This document shows, in pieces, positions 1-9,901 of a stretch of 54,452 bases of DNA (position 1 is its first letter; the number at the start of each line of letters is the position of its first letter). This DNA is from Sphingobium sp. C100 (GTDB taxonomy: Bacteria > Pseudomonadota > Alphaproteobacteria > Sphingomonadales > Sphingomonadaceae): positions 1 through 54,452 of the forward strand of contig NZ_AYOY01000140.1 in the NCBI RefSeq assembly GCF_000508185.1. The letters are read 5' to 3'. The translations under genes were made by a program, and so were the position numbers. The notes under the pieces were generated by a model that did not search any database, was not told where the DNA came from, and worked only from the letters and a program-made list of their open reading frames with translations.

Positions 1-482
1 CCTTCAGGGCCGTTCCCTCGCCGCTCGCCCGCCGCATCGCCGATGCCGCCGTGGTGGCGCTCTACATGGGCATGGACGATGAAGCCCCCGCCCAGCGCCT
101 CGCCCCCCAGCTTCATGCGATGGGCAAGGTCGTGGCGCTCCCGCGCGTGCTGGATCGGCTGGGCAGCATGGAATTTCTCGCCTGGCGGACGGAGGATCAG
201 CTTTTCCCCGGCCTGTTTGGCACCAGCCATCCCGAACCGGGCGGCGGCGCGGTCACGCCCGATGTCATCATCGCACCGCTGATCGGGTTCGACCGGTCGA
301 TGAACCGGCTGGGCCAGGGCGGGGGCTATTATGACCGGGCGTTCGCACGTTTCCCCGACGCGCTGCGCGTGGGCCTGGCCTGGTCGGCGCAGGAGATCGA
401 CTCGCTGCCGGCCGACCCCTGGGACTTGCCCCTGCATATCGTGATGACCGAAGTCGAACTGATCGAGGGCACGCAAGCATGA
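1..482 (+). CDS. 5-formyltetrahydrofolate cyclo-ligase, 5' end missing
   Basis: The enzyme converts 5-formyl-THF to 5,10-methenyl-THF using ATP, in cytoplasmic one-carbon metabolism. The reading frame is already open at base 3 (it begins FRAVPSPLARRIADAA), so the real start lies outside the window and only about the last 160 residues are present. The family signature GQGGGYYDR is clear, followed by the usual C-terminal stretch with DLPLHIVMTE, so the C-terminal half looks intact. The stop codon overlaps the ATG of the next gene (ATGA), which suggests one transcript. The family assignment rests on the signature and overall pattern. Confidence 0.9.
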   Translation, partial: FRAVPSPLARRIADAAVVALYMGMDDEAPAQRLAPQLHAMGKVVALPRVLDRLGSMEFLAWRTEDQLFPGLFGTSHPEPGGGAVTPDVIIAPLIGFDRSMNRLGQGGGYYDRAFARFPDALRVGLAWSAQEIDSLPADPWDLPLHIVMTEVELIEGTQA

Positions 483-721
483 GCATCGATCCGCGCCATT
501 ATCATCAGCCCAGCTGGCGCAAGCCGATGGGAATGCTGGCGATCGTCGTCCTGATCCTGGCATGGGCAGTGCTGGTCGCCAGCCTGTCGGGCCTGATCGG
601 CGCGCTGCCGGTCTGGGCGCAGGTGCCGGTCTATGTGGTGCTGGGGATCATCTGGATCTGGCTGCTGCCGCTCCGACGCCTCCTCGCCTGGATGGAAACG
701 GGGCGCTGGCGGCGCGGTTAA
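479..721 (+). CDS. DUF2842 family small membrane protein
   Basis: An 80-residue protein with two hydrophobic segments (about residues 18-40 and 44-65) separated by a short PVWAQ turn, and a basic C-terminus ending RWRRG. This matches the DUF2842 family, small inner-membrane proteins of unknown function found in alphaproteobacteria. Its ATG overlaps the stop of the cyclo-ligase gene by 4 bp, so the two are probably translated from one message. The 248 bp between this gene and the aquaporin hold no recognisable gene. Function unknown. Confidence 0.85.
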   Translation: MSIDPRHYHQPSWRKPMGMLAIVVLILAWAVLVASLSGLIGALPVWAQVPVYVVLGIIWIWLLPLRRLLAWMETGRWRRG

Positions 722-969
722 GCCGTGACAAGCCAAAGCCGAAGGGCTATTAAACCGTTGAGGTAGCGTAACGGCCGTCCCGCGATTTCCGGGCGGATGG
801 ACGCCGACCCGACGGAGCGCGGCGCCATGATCCAAGGCCTATCGCAGTTCTTTCCGCACGCAGCGCCGCCCCGCCATTTCATGTCCATTCCTGCCTCACC
901 GGGCGGCGCCACCCCGCACCGGACGTCGATGCCATCGGTGGCATGGGTCCACGGATATGGGAGAAGGCG

Positions 970-1701
970 ATGGTTGTTCTGAGCAAAAGGCTTTTCGCTG
1001 AAACTTTGGGAACATTCTGGCTGGTGTTCGGCGGATGCGGCAGCGCCGTGCTCGCGGCCGCCTTTCCCGATGTCGGCATCGGCCTGCTGGGCGTCAGCCT
1101 GGCATTCGGCCTGACGGTGCTGACCATGGCCTATTCGATCGGCCATGTGTCAGGTTGCCACCTCAACCCCGCGGTCACCATCGGCCTTTGGGCCGGCGGA
1201 CGCTTTCCGGTGGGCGACATCGCGCCCTATATCGTGGCCCAACTGGTCGGCGCCGTGCTGGCGGCGGCCCTGTTGCTGTTCATCGCGAGCGGCCAACCGG
1301 GCTTCATGCTCATGGGCGACGGGCTGGCCGTCAACGGTTATGGAGCCCTGTCGCCCGGCGGCTACTCGCTCCCATCGGCGCTGGCGATCGAACTGGTGCT
1401 CAGCTTCGGCTTCCTGTCGGTGATCCTTGGCGCGACCGACAGCCACGCCCCGGCCGGCTTCGCGCCGATCGCGATCGGCCTTGCCCTGACGCTGATCCAC
1501 CTGATCAGCATTCCGGTGACCAACACATCGGTAAACCCCGCGCGTAGCACGGGGCCCGCCTTGCTGGTCGGCGGTCTGGCGATGCAGCAGCTATGGCTGT
1601 TCTGGATCGCGCCGGTGGTCGGCGCGCTGGCGGCGGGCGGCGTATATCGCTGGATCGCGACTGAGCCCCTGCCCCCGGCCGTGACCGGCGAAGCGCTGTA
1701 A
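970..1701 (+). CDS. aqpZ: Aquaporin Z-like water channel
   Basis: An inner-membrane channel for water or small neutral solutes. Both hallmark NPA boxes are present: GCHLNPAVT in the first half and [11 protein letters not shown] in the second. The protein has six hydrophobic segments and starts with the typical [19 protein letters not shown]. The second box continues PARSTGPA, as in water-selective AqpZ rather than glycerol facilitators. An in-frame ATG exists at 943, but the ATG at 970 is preceded by GAGAAGG and puts the N-terminus at the usual family position, giving 243 aa. A hairpin follows at 1713-1744. The gene stands alone between non-coding stretches. Confidence 0.93.
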   Translation: MVVLSKRLFAETLGTFWLVFGGCGSAVLAAAFPDVGIGLLGVSLAFGLTVLTMAYSIGHVSGCHLNPAVTIGLWAGGRFPVGDIAPYIVAQLVGAVLAAALLLFIASGQPGFMLMGDGLAVNGYGALSPGGYSLPSALAIELVLSFGFLSVILGATDSHAPAGFAPIAIGLALTLIHLISIPVTNTSVNPARSTGPALLVGGLAMQQLWLFWIAPVVGALAAGGVYRWIATEPLPPAVTGEAL

Positions 1702-1712
1702 CGTCATGACAT

Positions 1713-1744
1713 GAGGGCTGGCGCCGTCCGTGGCGCTGGCCCTC
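1713..1744 (+). terminator. Hairpin downstream of aqpZ
   Basis: GAGGGC at 1713-1718 pairs with GCCCTC at 1739-1744, and an inner GCGCC/GGCGC stem continues across a small bulge. It lies 11 bp after the aqpZ stop. No T-tract follows, so it would be an atypical intrinsic terminator or an RNA 3'-end stabiliser. Confidence 0.5.
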
Positions 1745-1914
1745 CCGCATGACGATGACCATGGGATGGCGCGCATGGGGGAATTCGGAGCCGCAACCTC
1801 CAGCTTGGCAGGATCGCGCTTCGACATCCGCCGCGCGGGCCGCTGCATCCTTTTCGGCCTTTCAGCCGTCAGACGACACAATGTCTGGACGAAACACTTT
1901 CCGTTCCCGGAAAG

Positions 1915-1991
1915 TGGCGCGAGTGACAGGGCTCGAACCCGCGCCCTCCGGCGTGACAGGCCGGCACTCTAACCAACTGAGCTACACCCGC
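1915..1991 (-). tRNA. tRNA-Asp (GTC), copy furthest from the promoter, with variant T-arm
   Basis: A 77-nt cloverleaf on the reverse strand. The acceptor stem GCGGGTG pairs with CACTCGC, the anticodon loop CTGTCAC gives GTC, the T-loop is TTCGAGC, and CCA is encoded. It differs from the two sister copies at two positions: the variable loop has AGGGC instead of AGGTC, and the T-stem has CCTGT instead of CCCGT, turning a G-C pair into G-U. It is the last copy in the direction of transcription. The inverted repeat CTTTCC/GGAAAG at 1897-1914 follows directly and, read on this strand, is followed by TGTTTCG, so it may end transcription. Confidence 0.93.
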
Positions 1992-2074
1992 GCAGGGCGG
2001 CATCTGTTCATGATCTTGCGATCACCAGACGATGCATGTCTGAAAACACCAATCCACCTTCCGGTCAGGGAAAG

Positions 2075-2151
2075 TGGCGCGAGTGACGGGGCTCGAACCC
2101 GCGACCTCCGGCGTGACAGGCCGGCACTCTAACCAACTGAGCTACACCCGC
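2075..2151 (-). tRNA. tRNA-Asp (GTC), middle copy
   Basis: A 77-nt tRNA with encoded CCA and anticodon GTC in loop CTGTCAC. Its sequence is identical to the copy at 2235-2311. The 83-bp spacers on either side are almost identical to each other, so the gene and its flank duplicated together. Confidence 0.97.
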
Positions 2152-2234
2152 GCAGGGCGGGATCTGTTGATGATCTTGCGATCACCAGACGATGCATGTC
2201 TGAAAACACCAATCCGCCTTCCGGTCAGGGAAAG

Positions 2235-2311
2235 TGGCGCGAGTGACGGGGCTCGAACCCGCGACCTCCGGCGTGACAGGCCGGCACTCTAACCAACTGA
2301 GCTACACCCGC
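2235..2311 (-). tRNA. tRNA-Asp (GTC), promoter-proximal copy
   Basis: A 77-nt tRNA with encoded CCA and anticodon GTC. It is the first of three tandem copies read from the right. A TTGACA box lies upstream at 2356-2351, so the three copies are probably made as one precursor and processed. Confidence 0.97.
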
Positions 2312-2329
2312 GTTTGGTGTGGGCGGCCG

Positions 2330-2356
2330 TCTATGCGGGTCCGCGAGGACTGTCAA
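2330..2356 (-). promoter_or_regulatory. Likely promoter of the tRNA-Asp cluster
   Basis: On the reverse strand, TTGACA (2356-2351) is followed after 15 bp by CATAGA (2335-2330), about 20 bp before the first tRNA. The -35 box overlaps the stop codon of the upstream transporter gene. The perfect -35 supports this; the spacing is short. Confidence 0.55.
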
Positions 2357-3537
2357 CCGTCCGCAACATCAGTTTCATCTTTATCCGCATTTTCTTTCCG
2401 CCGCGCCACCGTCAACGTTCCCTGCTCGAACAGGAAACCCGCAATATCGGGCATCCCCGCCGCCGACACGACGGTCTGGATGATGATGAGCAGCGGCACG
2501 CCCAGCAACGCGCCCGGCGTGCCCCACACCCATCCCCAAAAGGCCAGGGAGACCAGGATCAGCAGCGGGTTCATGGTGAGCCGCCGGCCCAGCAGCATCG
2601 GCGTGACGACATTCGCCTCCACCAGGTGAAAGCCGACCTGCAACGCGGCCGGCGTCAGCGCGACCCACACATCGTCGAACACCATCAACCCGCCGAGCGC
2701 CAGCAGCACCGCCGCCAGCATCGGCCCGAAATAGGGCACGAAATTGAGCAGCGCGACGATGCCGCCCCACATCAGCGGCGACGGCATCCCGATCAGCCAC
2801 AGCGCCACCGCCACCGCCAGCCCCAGGCACAGGTTGATGGTGGCAATGGTGATGACATAGGCGGACGTCGCGTCGACCACATTCTGGATCACCCGCGCGA
2901 CCGCCATGGCGCCATCGAAGCTGCCCCGGCTGTTGATCGTGCGCCGCCGCAGCTTCGTCCAGCCGGCGAGGAAGAAATAGATGATGAGCAGCGCGAACAC
3001 CATCTGGATGATCGCCGAAGGCGCGGAGGTCGCGGCGAATTGCAGCAAGGATCGTGGTGCATCGACGGCTGCGGTCTGCGCGGCGGCCACAGGGCCGGAA
3101 GCCAGCATCTGAACGGTTTCGTCGACGAAGCGCTGGAGGTTGGCGTAGAAATCGATCAGCGGCGCCAGATTGGCCTGTATCTGCGGCAGCCGCTGCGGCA
3201 GCGCGCTGAACCAGTCGGTCGCCGGCACGATGATCAGCACCAGCGCGGTATTGGCCACCACCAGAAAGCCGATCACCGCGATCAGCGCGGCCAGGCCCGA
3301 CGGCAATCCCCGCCGCTCCATCCATTCGAGCAGCGGCACCAGCGCGATCGCGATCACCAAGGCGGCGGTCAGCGGCAGGAAGAACTCCGCCCCCGCCCGC
3401 AACGCAAAGGGCAGCGCCAGCGTCAGGCCGATGCCCGACGACAGCGCGATTGATGCCAGAAGACGGTCGCGCCGCCGATCAATTTCCTGTTGTTCCGCCG
3501 CTGTCACGCCTGATTCTCTCGCCCGTCGCACGCGCAT
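2353..3537 (-). CDS. AI-2E family transporter (PerM/YdiK-like membrane protein)
   Basis: A polytopic inner-membrane protein of 394 aa in the AI-2E exporter superfamily, whose members include autoinducer-2 exporters and Na+/H+ antiporters; the substrate cannot be read from sequence. Hydrophobic segments sit near the N-terminus (SIALSSGIGLTLALPFALRA, then ALVIAIALVPLLEWM), with the usual soluble stretch in the middle and the conserved C-terminal block NFVPYFGPMLAA, LGRRLTMNPLLILVSL and GVPLLIIIQ. The frame is open further up to 3696, but that would cover the promoter and start of the divergent secreted-protein gene. The ATG at 3537 gives a normal N-terminus. The tRNA-Asp cluster follows directly. 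Confidence 0.85.
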   Translation of the reverse strand: MRVRRARESGVTAAEQQEIDRRRDRLLASIALSSGIGLTLALPFALRAGAEFFLPLTAALVIAIALVPLLEWMERRGLPSGLAALIAVIGFLVVANTALVLIIVPATDWFSALPQRLPQIQANLAPLIDFYANLQRFVDETVQMLASGPVAAAQTAAVDAPRSLLQFAATSAPSAIIQMVFALLIIYFFLAGWTKLRRRTINSRGSFDGAMAVARVIQNVVDATSAYVITIATINLCLGLAVAVALWLIGMPSPLMWGGIVALLNFVPYFGPMLAAVLLALGGLMVFDDVWVALTPAALQVGFHLVEANVVTPMLLGRRLTMNPLLILVSLAFWGWVWGTPGALLGVPLLIIIQTVVSAAGMPDIAGFLFEQGTLTVARRKENADKDETDVADG

Positions 3538-3665
3538 GGATGTGCGCCGCGCCGCGATCCGCGTCAATTTCCAAAGCGGTGCGATCTTCAGGGCAAACAG
3601 GCGCTTAACCAAATATTGGCATGCGCGCGATAAGTCCGGGCCGGGGCCGTGGAAAGGGGCGAGGC

Positions 3666-4145
3666 ATGAGGGCATGGAAAACGGGCGCGGGCGCATGGCT
3701 CAGCGCGATCGGGGCGCTGGCGGGGACGTCCCCCGCAACCGCGCAGCAGCTCCTCTTGCTGACCACCCAGACCTTCGTCGAGCGTGTCACCACCGACATC
3801 AACGGACGCCCTCGCCGCATCCTCGCCAGCACCGCCCGACCCGCGCCGGGCGACCAGTTGATCGTCATCCTGAACTGGCGCAACGATGGTAGCGCGCCTC
3901 TGCGCGACGCGGCGCTGATCCGCCCCGTGCCGCGGGGCGTGGAACTGGACGCCAGCGACCCGCTGATGCAAGTCTCGGTCGATGGCGGCGCCCATTGGGG
4001 CAGGCTCGACCAGCTATGGTTACCGACCGCTCTGGGCGGTGTCCGCCGCGCCGTGCCGGCCGATGTCACCCATGTGCGCTGGCCTCTGCCCGAAGCAGGG
4101 CCAGGACAGTCCGGGCGGCTCAGCTATCGCGCCACGCTGCGCTGA
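3666..4145 (+). CDS. Small exported protein, DUF11-like fold likely
   Basis: A 159-residue protein with a signal peptide: basic start MRAWK, hydrophobic core, and probable cleavage after TSPATAQ. The mature part reads like a single beta-sandwich repeat (GDQLIVILNWRNDGSAPLRDAALIRPVP, then a Gly/Trp-rich region). This is reminiscent of DUF11 or conserved-repeat domains of cell-surface proteins, but the match is weak. The ATG at 3666 is preceded by GGAAAGGGGCGAGG and is preferred over an earlier in-frame start at 3621. It is divergent from the AI-2E transporter gene. Function unknown. Confidence 0.7.
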   Translation: MRAWKTGAGAWLSAIGALAGTSPATAQQLLLLTTQTFVERVTTDINGRPRRILASTARPAPGDQLIVILNWRNDGSAPLRDAALIRPVPRGVELDASDPLMQVSVDGGAHWGRLDQLWLPTALGGVRRAVPADVTHVRWPLPEAGPGQSGRLSYRATLR

Positions 4146-4212
4146 CGTCGCAATGTGGGTTGAGGCGGCAGGCCGGCTATCCTAGGGCAAAGGGCTGACT
4201 GGAGATATGTTC

Positions 4213-4956
4213 ATGCCCAAAGACGCCGAGCGCGCCTATCTCGCCAACATGGGGGAATCGGGCGTTGCACATTCCCTCAGCAAGCCCTTTTCCGATCCGC
4301 AATGCGGCATCCAGCTGGCCTCGATCGGCTTCATCATGAGCCTGTTGCCGCCTCCGCCCGCGCGCATTCTCGATCTTGGCTGCGGCGGTGGCTGGACCAG
4401 CATCTTCCTGGCGCGTCATGGCCATGATGTGACCGGGCAGGACATCGCGCCCGACATGATCGCGGTGGCGCGGGAGAATGCGCGGCTGAACGGCGTGGAG
4501 GACCGCGCTACCTTCCTGTGCAGCGATTTCGAGCAACTGGAGCTTGACGGCCGGTTCGACGCCGCGATCTTCTTCGACGCGCTCCACCATGCCGAGGATG
4601 AGGCGCTGGCGATCCGGTCGGCGTGGCGGGCGCTGCGGCCCGGCGGCCTGCTCATCACTCATGAGCCGGGCGAAGGGCACAGCCAGTCGGCCGAATCCAT
4701 CGACGCGATGGAGCGGTTCGGCGTCAACGAACGCGACATGCCCCCGCACGTCATCATCGCGCGCGGCAGGCAAGCGGGCTTCACCGGCTTTCGCGTGCTG
4801 CCGATGCCGTCGCTGCTTTTCAGCACATTCTATCAGGAGCGCGACTTTTCGGGCCGCTGGCTCAGCAAGCGGCGCTGGAAGATGCTGCGCCGGGCGATGC
4901 GGATGCTGTTCATGCCCGACCCGAAGGAGGGCGCCGTCGTCGTCCTGACGAAATAG
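4213..4956 (+). CDS. Class I SAM-dependent methyltransferase
   Basis: A cytoplasmic Rossmann-fold methyltransferase of 247 aa. The SAM-binding motif ILDLGCGGGW is followed by the acidic post-I residue in GQDIAPDMI, then CSDFEQLEL, and motif IV AAIFFDALHHAEDE. The C-terminal half, with conserved PHVIIARGRQAGF, is typical of small-molecule or lipid methyltransferases, but the substrate cannot be told. Two ATGs are close together. GGAG at 4201-4204 is correctly spaced for the ATG at 4213 and too near the one at 4207, so 4213 is chosen. It is convergent with the bkd genes and has no operon partner. Confidence 0.85.
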   Translation: MPKDAERAYLANMGESGVAHSLSKPFSDPQCGIQLASIGFIMSLLPPPPARILDLGCGGGWTSIFLARHGHDVTGQDIAPDMIAVARENARLNGVEDRATFLCSDFEQLELDGRFDAAIFFDALHHAEDEALAIRSAWRALRPGGLLITHEPGEGHSQSAESIDAMERFGVNERDMPPHVIIARGRQAGFTGFRVLPMPSLLFSTFYQERDFSGRWLSKRRWKMLRRAMRMLFMPDPKEGAVVVLTK

Positions 4957-4984
4957 GCGCCCTGCCTCCTGCGCCCTGCCTCCT
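4957..4984. repeat. 14-bp direct duplication
   Basis: GCGCCCTGCCTCCT occurs twice head-to-tail in the short gap between the methyltransferase gene and the E2 gene. It is probably a replication-slippage product, and no function is apparent. Confidence 0.8.
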
Positions 4985-4998
4985 GCGCGCCCGGCCGA

Positions 4999-6321
4999 TC
5001 AGTCTACGAAGAGGAAGGCCGGCGCCTCCAGCAGCTTCCTGACCGCCTGGACGAAGCTGGCCGCGTCCCAGCCGTCGACCACCCGATGGTCGCAGCTGAT
5101 CGACAGGTTCATCAACTTGGCGGCGACCACCTCCTTGCCCCGGAAGACGGGCCGCTCGATGACGCGATTGGGGCCGATGATCGCTACTTCCGGCCGATTG
5201 ATGACCGGCGTCGTCGCGATCCCGCCCAGCGGGCCGAGCGAGGTGAGGGTGAGCGTGGAGCCGGACAATTCGTCCGACTTCGCCTTGCCCGTGCGCGCGG
5301 CGTCGGCGAGGCGACGGATCTCGCTGGCGAGTTGCCAGACATTGCGGTCCTGCGCATCGCGGATCACCGGCACCATCAGGCCCGCGTCAGTCTGCGTCGC
5401 CAGCCCCAGATGCACCGAACCATGGCGCGTCACCACGCCCGCTTCATCGTCATAGCGGGCGTTCAGCATCGGGAAATCGGGCAGCGCCTTGCACATGGCG
5501 ACGATCAGCAACGGCAGCATGGTGAGCTTGGGCCGGTCGCCGCGCCCGGCGTTGAGCTGCGCGCGCAGATCCTCCAGTGCGGTCACGTCGATTTCCTCGA
5601 CATAGGTGAAATGCGGAATGTGACGTTTTGAGGCGGCCATATTTTCCGCGATGCGACGGCGCATACCGATCACCTTGATGGCCTCATCGGCGCGCGGCGC
5701 CGAACGGCCGGCGGGGCGATAGCCCTGTCCCGACCCGTAAAGCAGATAGGCGTCGAGATCGGCGTGGCGGATGCGGTCGCCCGTCGGCTTCACCTGCGAC
5801 AGGTCAATGCCCAGTTCCTTCGCCCGTGCGCGCACGGCGGGCGAAGCAAGGATCGGTTCCGCTCCTCCCTTTGCTTCGTTCGGGTCGAGCCTGGCTGAAC
5901 CTTCTCCTTCTTCCGTCCTGGACGGCGCCGCAGAAGCAGGCGCTTTTTCAGGATCGGTGCGAACGCTGTCCTGGCGGACATCCTCCATCACCGCCTCGCC
6001 CGGCGTCTCCGCCTCAATCGTCTCCTTGCTCGGCGGCGGCGCGGTCCCGGCCCCGGCCCCAGTCCCGGCCCCCGCTTCGCCTTCGACCTCAATCTCTACC
6101 AGCATCGACCCGATCGGCACCTGATCGCCCGGCTCACCGGCCAGACGCACCACGACGCCCGCGACCGGGCTTTCCATCTCGACCGTCGCCTTGTCGGTCA
6201 TCATGTCGGCGATCGGCTGGTCCTCCTCGACCCGGTCGCCAACCTTTATGTGCCAGCCGACAATTTCGGCTTCCGAAATGCCTTCGCCGATGTCCGGCAG
6301 CTTGAACGTGAACAGCGCCAT
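4999..6321 (-). CDS. bkdB: Branched-chain 2-oxoacid dehydrogenase E2 (dihydrolipoamide acyltransferase)
   Basis: E2 core of the branched-chain 2-oxoacid dehydrogenase complex, which transfers the acyl group from lipoyl-lysine to CoA during Val, Leu and Ile breakdown. Domains in order: one lipoyl domain (about 1-80) with lipoyl-Lys44 in MTDKATVEME; a Gly/Ala/Pro linker; a subunit-binding domain (about 157-193, ASPAVRARAKELGIDL); and the catalytic acyltransferase domain ending in SCDHRVVDGWD, with catalytic His412 and Asp416. Its length (440 aa) is normal. It lies 4 bp after the E1 beta stop, as last gene of the operon. No lipoamide dehydrogenase (E3) gene follows, so E3 must come from elsewhere. 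The neighbouring E1 genes make a pyruvate or 2-oxoglutarate role unlikely. Confidence 0.93.
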   Translation of the reverse strand: MALFTFKLPDIGEGISEAEIVGWHIKVGDRVEEDQPIADMMTDKATVEMESPVAGVVVRLAGEPGDQVPIGSMLVEIEVEGEAGAGTGAGAGTAPPPSKETIEAETPGEAVMEDVRQDSVRTDPEKAPASAAPSRTEEGEGSARLDPNEAKGGAEPILASPAVRARAKELGIDLSQVKPTGDRIRHADLDAYLLYGSGQGYRPAGRSAPRADEAIKVIGMRRRIAENMAASKRHIPHFTYVEEIDVTALEDLRAQLNAGRGDRPKLTMLPLLIVAMCKALPDFPMLNARYDDEAGVVTRHGSVHLGLATQTDAGLMVPVIRDAQDRNVWQLASEIRRLADAARTGKAKSDELSGSTLTLTSLGPLGGIATTPVINRPEVAIIGPNRVIERPVFRGKEVVAAKLMNLSISCDHRVVDGWDAASFVQAVRKLLEAPAFLFVD

Positions 6322-6325
6322 GACC

Positions 6326-7366
6326 TTAGTCCTTCAAAATCTTGTTGATGGCTTCGCGAATGCGCACCGGCCCCGGAAAATAGGCCCATTCCAGACTGTG
6401 CGGATAGGGCGTGTCGAATCCGGTGACGCGCTCGATCGGCGCTTCGAGATGATAGAAGCAGCGTTCCTGGACCAGGGCGGACAATTCCGCGCCAAAGCCG
6501 CTGGTGCGCGTGGCTTCATGGACGATCAGGCAACGGCCGGTCTTTTTCACCGATGCCTCGATCGCCTCTATATCCAGCGGGACGAGCGTGCGCAGGTCGA
6601 TGATCTCCGCATCGACGTTCAGCGTCGCCACCATATGTTCGACCACATGGACCATCGTGCCATAGCAGAGGATGGTCAGCTCCTCGCCCGCCCGCGCGAT
6701 CCGCGCCTTGCCGAGCGGTATGCGGTAATAGCCGGTGGGCACCTGGGCCTGCGCATGGCCGGCCCAGCTCTTGGCCGGGGTGTCATAATGGCCGTCGAAG
6801 GGACCATTATAGATGCGCTTGGGCTCGAAGAAGATGGTCGGATCATTATCCTCGATCGCCGCGATCAGCAGCCCCTTGGCGTCGTAGGGGGTCGAGGGGA
6901 TCACCGTCTTGACGCCCGACACATGGGTAAAAATGCCTTCGGGCGACTGACTGTGCGTCTGCCCGCCGAAGATGCCGCCGCCAAAGGGCGACCGCACCGT
7001 CATGGGGGAGATGAACTCGCCCGCCGAACGATAACGCAGCCGCGCCGCCTCGCTCACCAGCTGGTCGAGCGCGGGATAGATATAGTCGGCGAACTGGATT
7101 TCCGGCACCGGCCGCAACCCATAGGCGCCCATGCCCACAGCCACGCCGATGATCCCGCATTCGGTGATCGGCGTGTCGAACACGCGGTTCTTGCCATATT
7201 TCTGCTGAAGGCCGGCGGTCGCGCGGAACACGCCGCCGAAATAGCCCACATCCTCGCCCATTACGACCACATCGGGATCGCGCTCCATCATGACGTCCAT
7301 GGCGCTGTTGATCGCCTGGATCATGTTCATCTGCTGCACGTCGGTACGCGCCTCATCCTGCGTCAT
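6326..7366 (-). CDS. bkdA2: Branched-chain 2-oxoacid dehydrogenase E1 beta subunit
   Basis: Beta subunit of the thiamine-diphosphate-dependent decarboxylase of the complex. It begins MTQDEARTDVQQMNMIQAIN and contains the family blocks DPDVVVMGEDVGYFGGVFRAT, PITECGIIGVAVGMGAYGLRP, EIQFADYIYPALDQ and SPFGGGIFGG. The C-terminal transketolase domain contains EIIDLRTLVPLDIEAI. The ATG at 7366 follows GCGAGGGC. A GTG at 7378 overlapping the E1 alpha stop (GTGA) is also possible and would add four residues. The length of 346 aa is normal. The gene is translationally coupled to E1 alpha. Confidence 0.93.
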   Translation of the reverse strand: MTQDEARTDVQQMNMIQAINSAMDVMMERDPDVVVMGEDVGYFGGVFRATAGLQQKYGKNRVFDTPITECGIIGVAVGMGAYGLRPVPEIQFADYIYPALDQLVSEAARLRYRSAGEFISPMTVRSPFGGGIFGGQTHSQSPEGIFTHVSGVKTVIPSTPYDAKGLLIAAIEDNDPTIFFEPKRIYNGPFDGHYDTPAKSWAGHAQAQVPTGYYRIPLGKARIARAGEELTILCYGTMVHVVEHMVATLNVDAEIIDLRTLVPLDIEAIEASVKKTGRCLIVHEATRTSGFGAELSALVQERCFYHLEAPIERVTGFDTPYPHSLEWAYFPGPVRIREAINKILKD

Positions 7367-7374
7367 GCCCTCGC

Positions 7375-8720
<1,346 letters not shown>

Positions 8721-8792
8721 TTTCAACGCCGCAGAAGGCAAGCCTTGCTGACCCAATTTACCCTTTTTACCTGTCGCTTTCGCTGTCGCGTT

Positions 8793-9731
8793 TCAGACGG
8801 CGACCGGTGCGGAGATAGGGGCCTGCGGCGTATAATCGAGCACTTCAAAATCCTCGATCCTGTAATCGAAAATGGATGAAGGCCGCCGATTGATCCGTAA
8901 TCTGGGCGCGCCGGACGGAATCCGCGCCATCTGCTCTTCCACCAGCGCCGCGTGGTTGAGATAGAGATGAACGTCCCCACCCTGCCAGACGATCTCCCCC
9001 GGCTCCAGATCGGTTTGCTGCGCCAGCATCCGGGTCATCATCGACAGACCAAAAATGTTGAAGGCGAAGCCGAGGCCCAAGTCGCAGCTGCGCTGAAACA
9101 GCAGGCCGTTCAGCCGCCCGTCCGCCACCTGAAACTGATAGGTCATATGGCAGGGCGGCAGCGCCATGCGCGGCACTTCCGCCACATTCCAGCCGGTGAA
9201 GAGCAGACGGCGCGAACCCGGCGTCGTGCGAATGGCGTCGATCAGGTCGGAGATCTGGTTGCGCCCTTTTTCGGCCCTGCGATACAGCCCGTCACCCGCC
9301 GGCTCATAGACCGGCCAGTTCACCCATTGCGCGCCATAGACCGGCCCCAGGTCGCCCCACTGCCGGGCAAAATTCTCGTCAGCGACGATTCGCGCCTCGA
9401 AGGCGTCACGATCAATCGCTTCCCCGGTCGCCTTGCGATAGGCGTCGAGCGGCCAGTCGGTCCAGATATGCACGCCCTGCCGCACCAGTTCGCGAATATT
9501 GGTGTCGCCGGTCAGGAACCACAGCATCTCGCGCGCCGCGACCTTCCAATAAACCCGCTTGGTGGTCAGCAGCGGCACCGCATCGTCGGCCAGCGAAAAT
9601 CGCATCGTCGCCCCCAGGATCGACCGCGTGCCGACGCCCGTCCGGTCGATACGCTCATCCCCGCCGGTCCAGACCAGCCGCATCAAATCCAGATATTGCT
9701 GCTCATAATGGGGTGCGGGCGAAGCGGGCAT
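8793..9731 (-). CDS. thyA: Thymidylate synthase
   Basis: Makes dTMP from dUMP with methylene-THF. Family motifs are complete: DRTGVGTRSI near the N-terminus, WPVYGAQW-like block GPVYGAQWVNW, catalytic cysteine in ALPPCHMTYQFQV, RSCDLGLGFAFNI (dUMP and folate binding), and GDVHLYLNH. At 312 aa it is longer than the 264-aa E. coli enzyme, with an insert around residues 100-150 as seen in other ThyA proteins of this size. The ATG at 9731 is chosen. A TTG at 9740 has a better-spaced AGGA and would add three residues. The gene follows a 170-bp gap and is divergent from the JAB-like gene. Confidence 0.93.
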   Translation of the reverse strand: MPASPAPHYEQQYLDLMRLVWTGGDERIDRTGVGTRSILGATMRFSLADDAVPLLTTKRVYWKVAAREMLWFLTGDTNIRELVRQGVHIWTDWPLDAYRKATGEAIDRDAFEARIVADENFARQWGDLGPVYGAQWVNWPVYEPAGDGLYRRAEKGRNQISDLIDAIRTTPGSRRLLFTGWNVAEVPRMALPPCHMTYQFQVADGRLNGLLFQRSCDLGLGFAFNIFGLSMMTRMLAQQTDLEPGEIVWQGGDVHLYLNHAALVEEQMARIPSGAPRLRINRRPSSIFDYRIEDFEVLDYTPQAPISAPVAV

Positions 9732-9901
9732 ATCGGTCAAGGCGGTGTCCTGCGGCAATGAGTCTGATCGCCTGCGGCTGTAGCCGAGCGCAGCCCGCCC
9801 GCCAATCTTGCTGTCGGATCGGAGCAAATGATCGGCACTTGGCTCCACTTCGGACCCGCTTCCGGCTGGTCGGGCATCGCCCCTGACGGCAGCATCTGGC
9901 C

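Larger units (their letters stand above)
1915..2311. repeat. 160-bp tandem repeat carrying three tRNA-Asp genes
   Basis: The tRNA and its 83-bp flank repeat with exact 160-bp spacing (tRNA starts at 1915, 2075 and 2235). The two complete spacers differ at three positions and contain no gene. Each spacer ends with a CCTTCCGG...GGGAAAG motif that could fold next to the tRNA 3' end. Confidence 0.93.
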
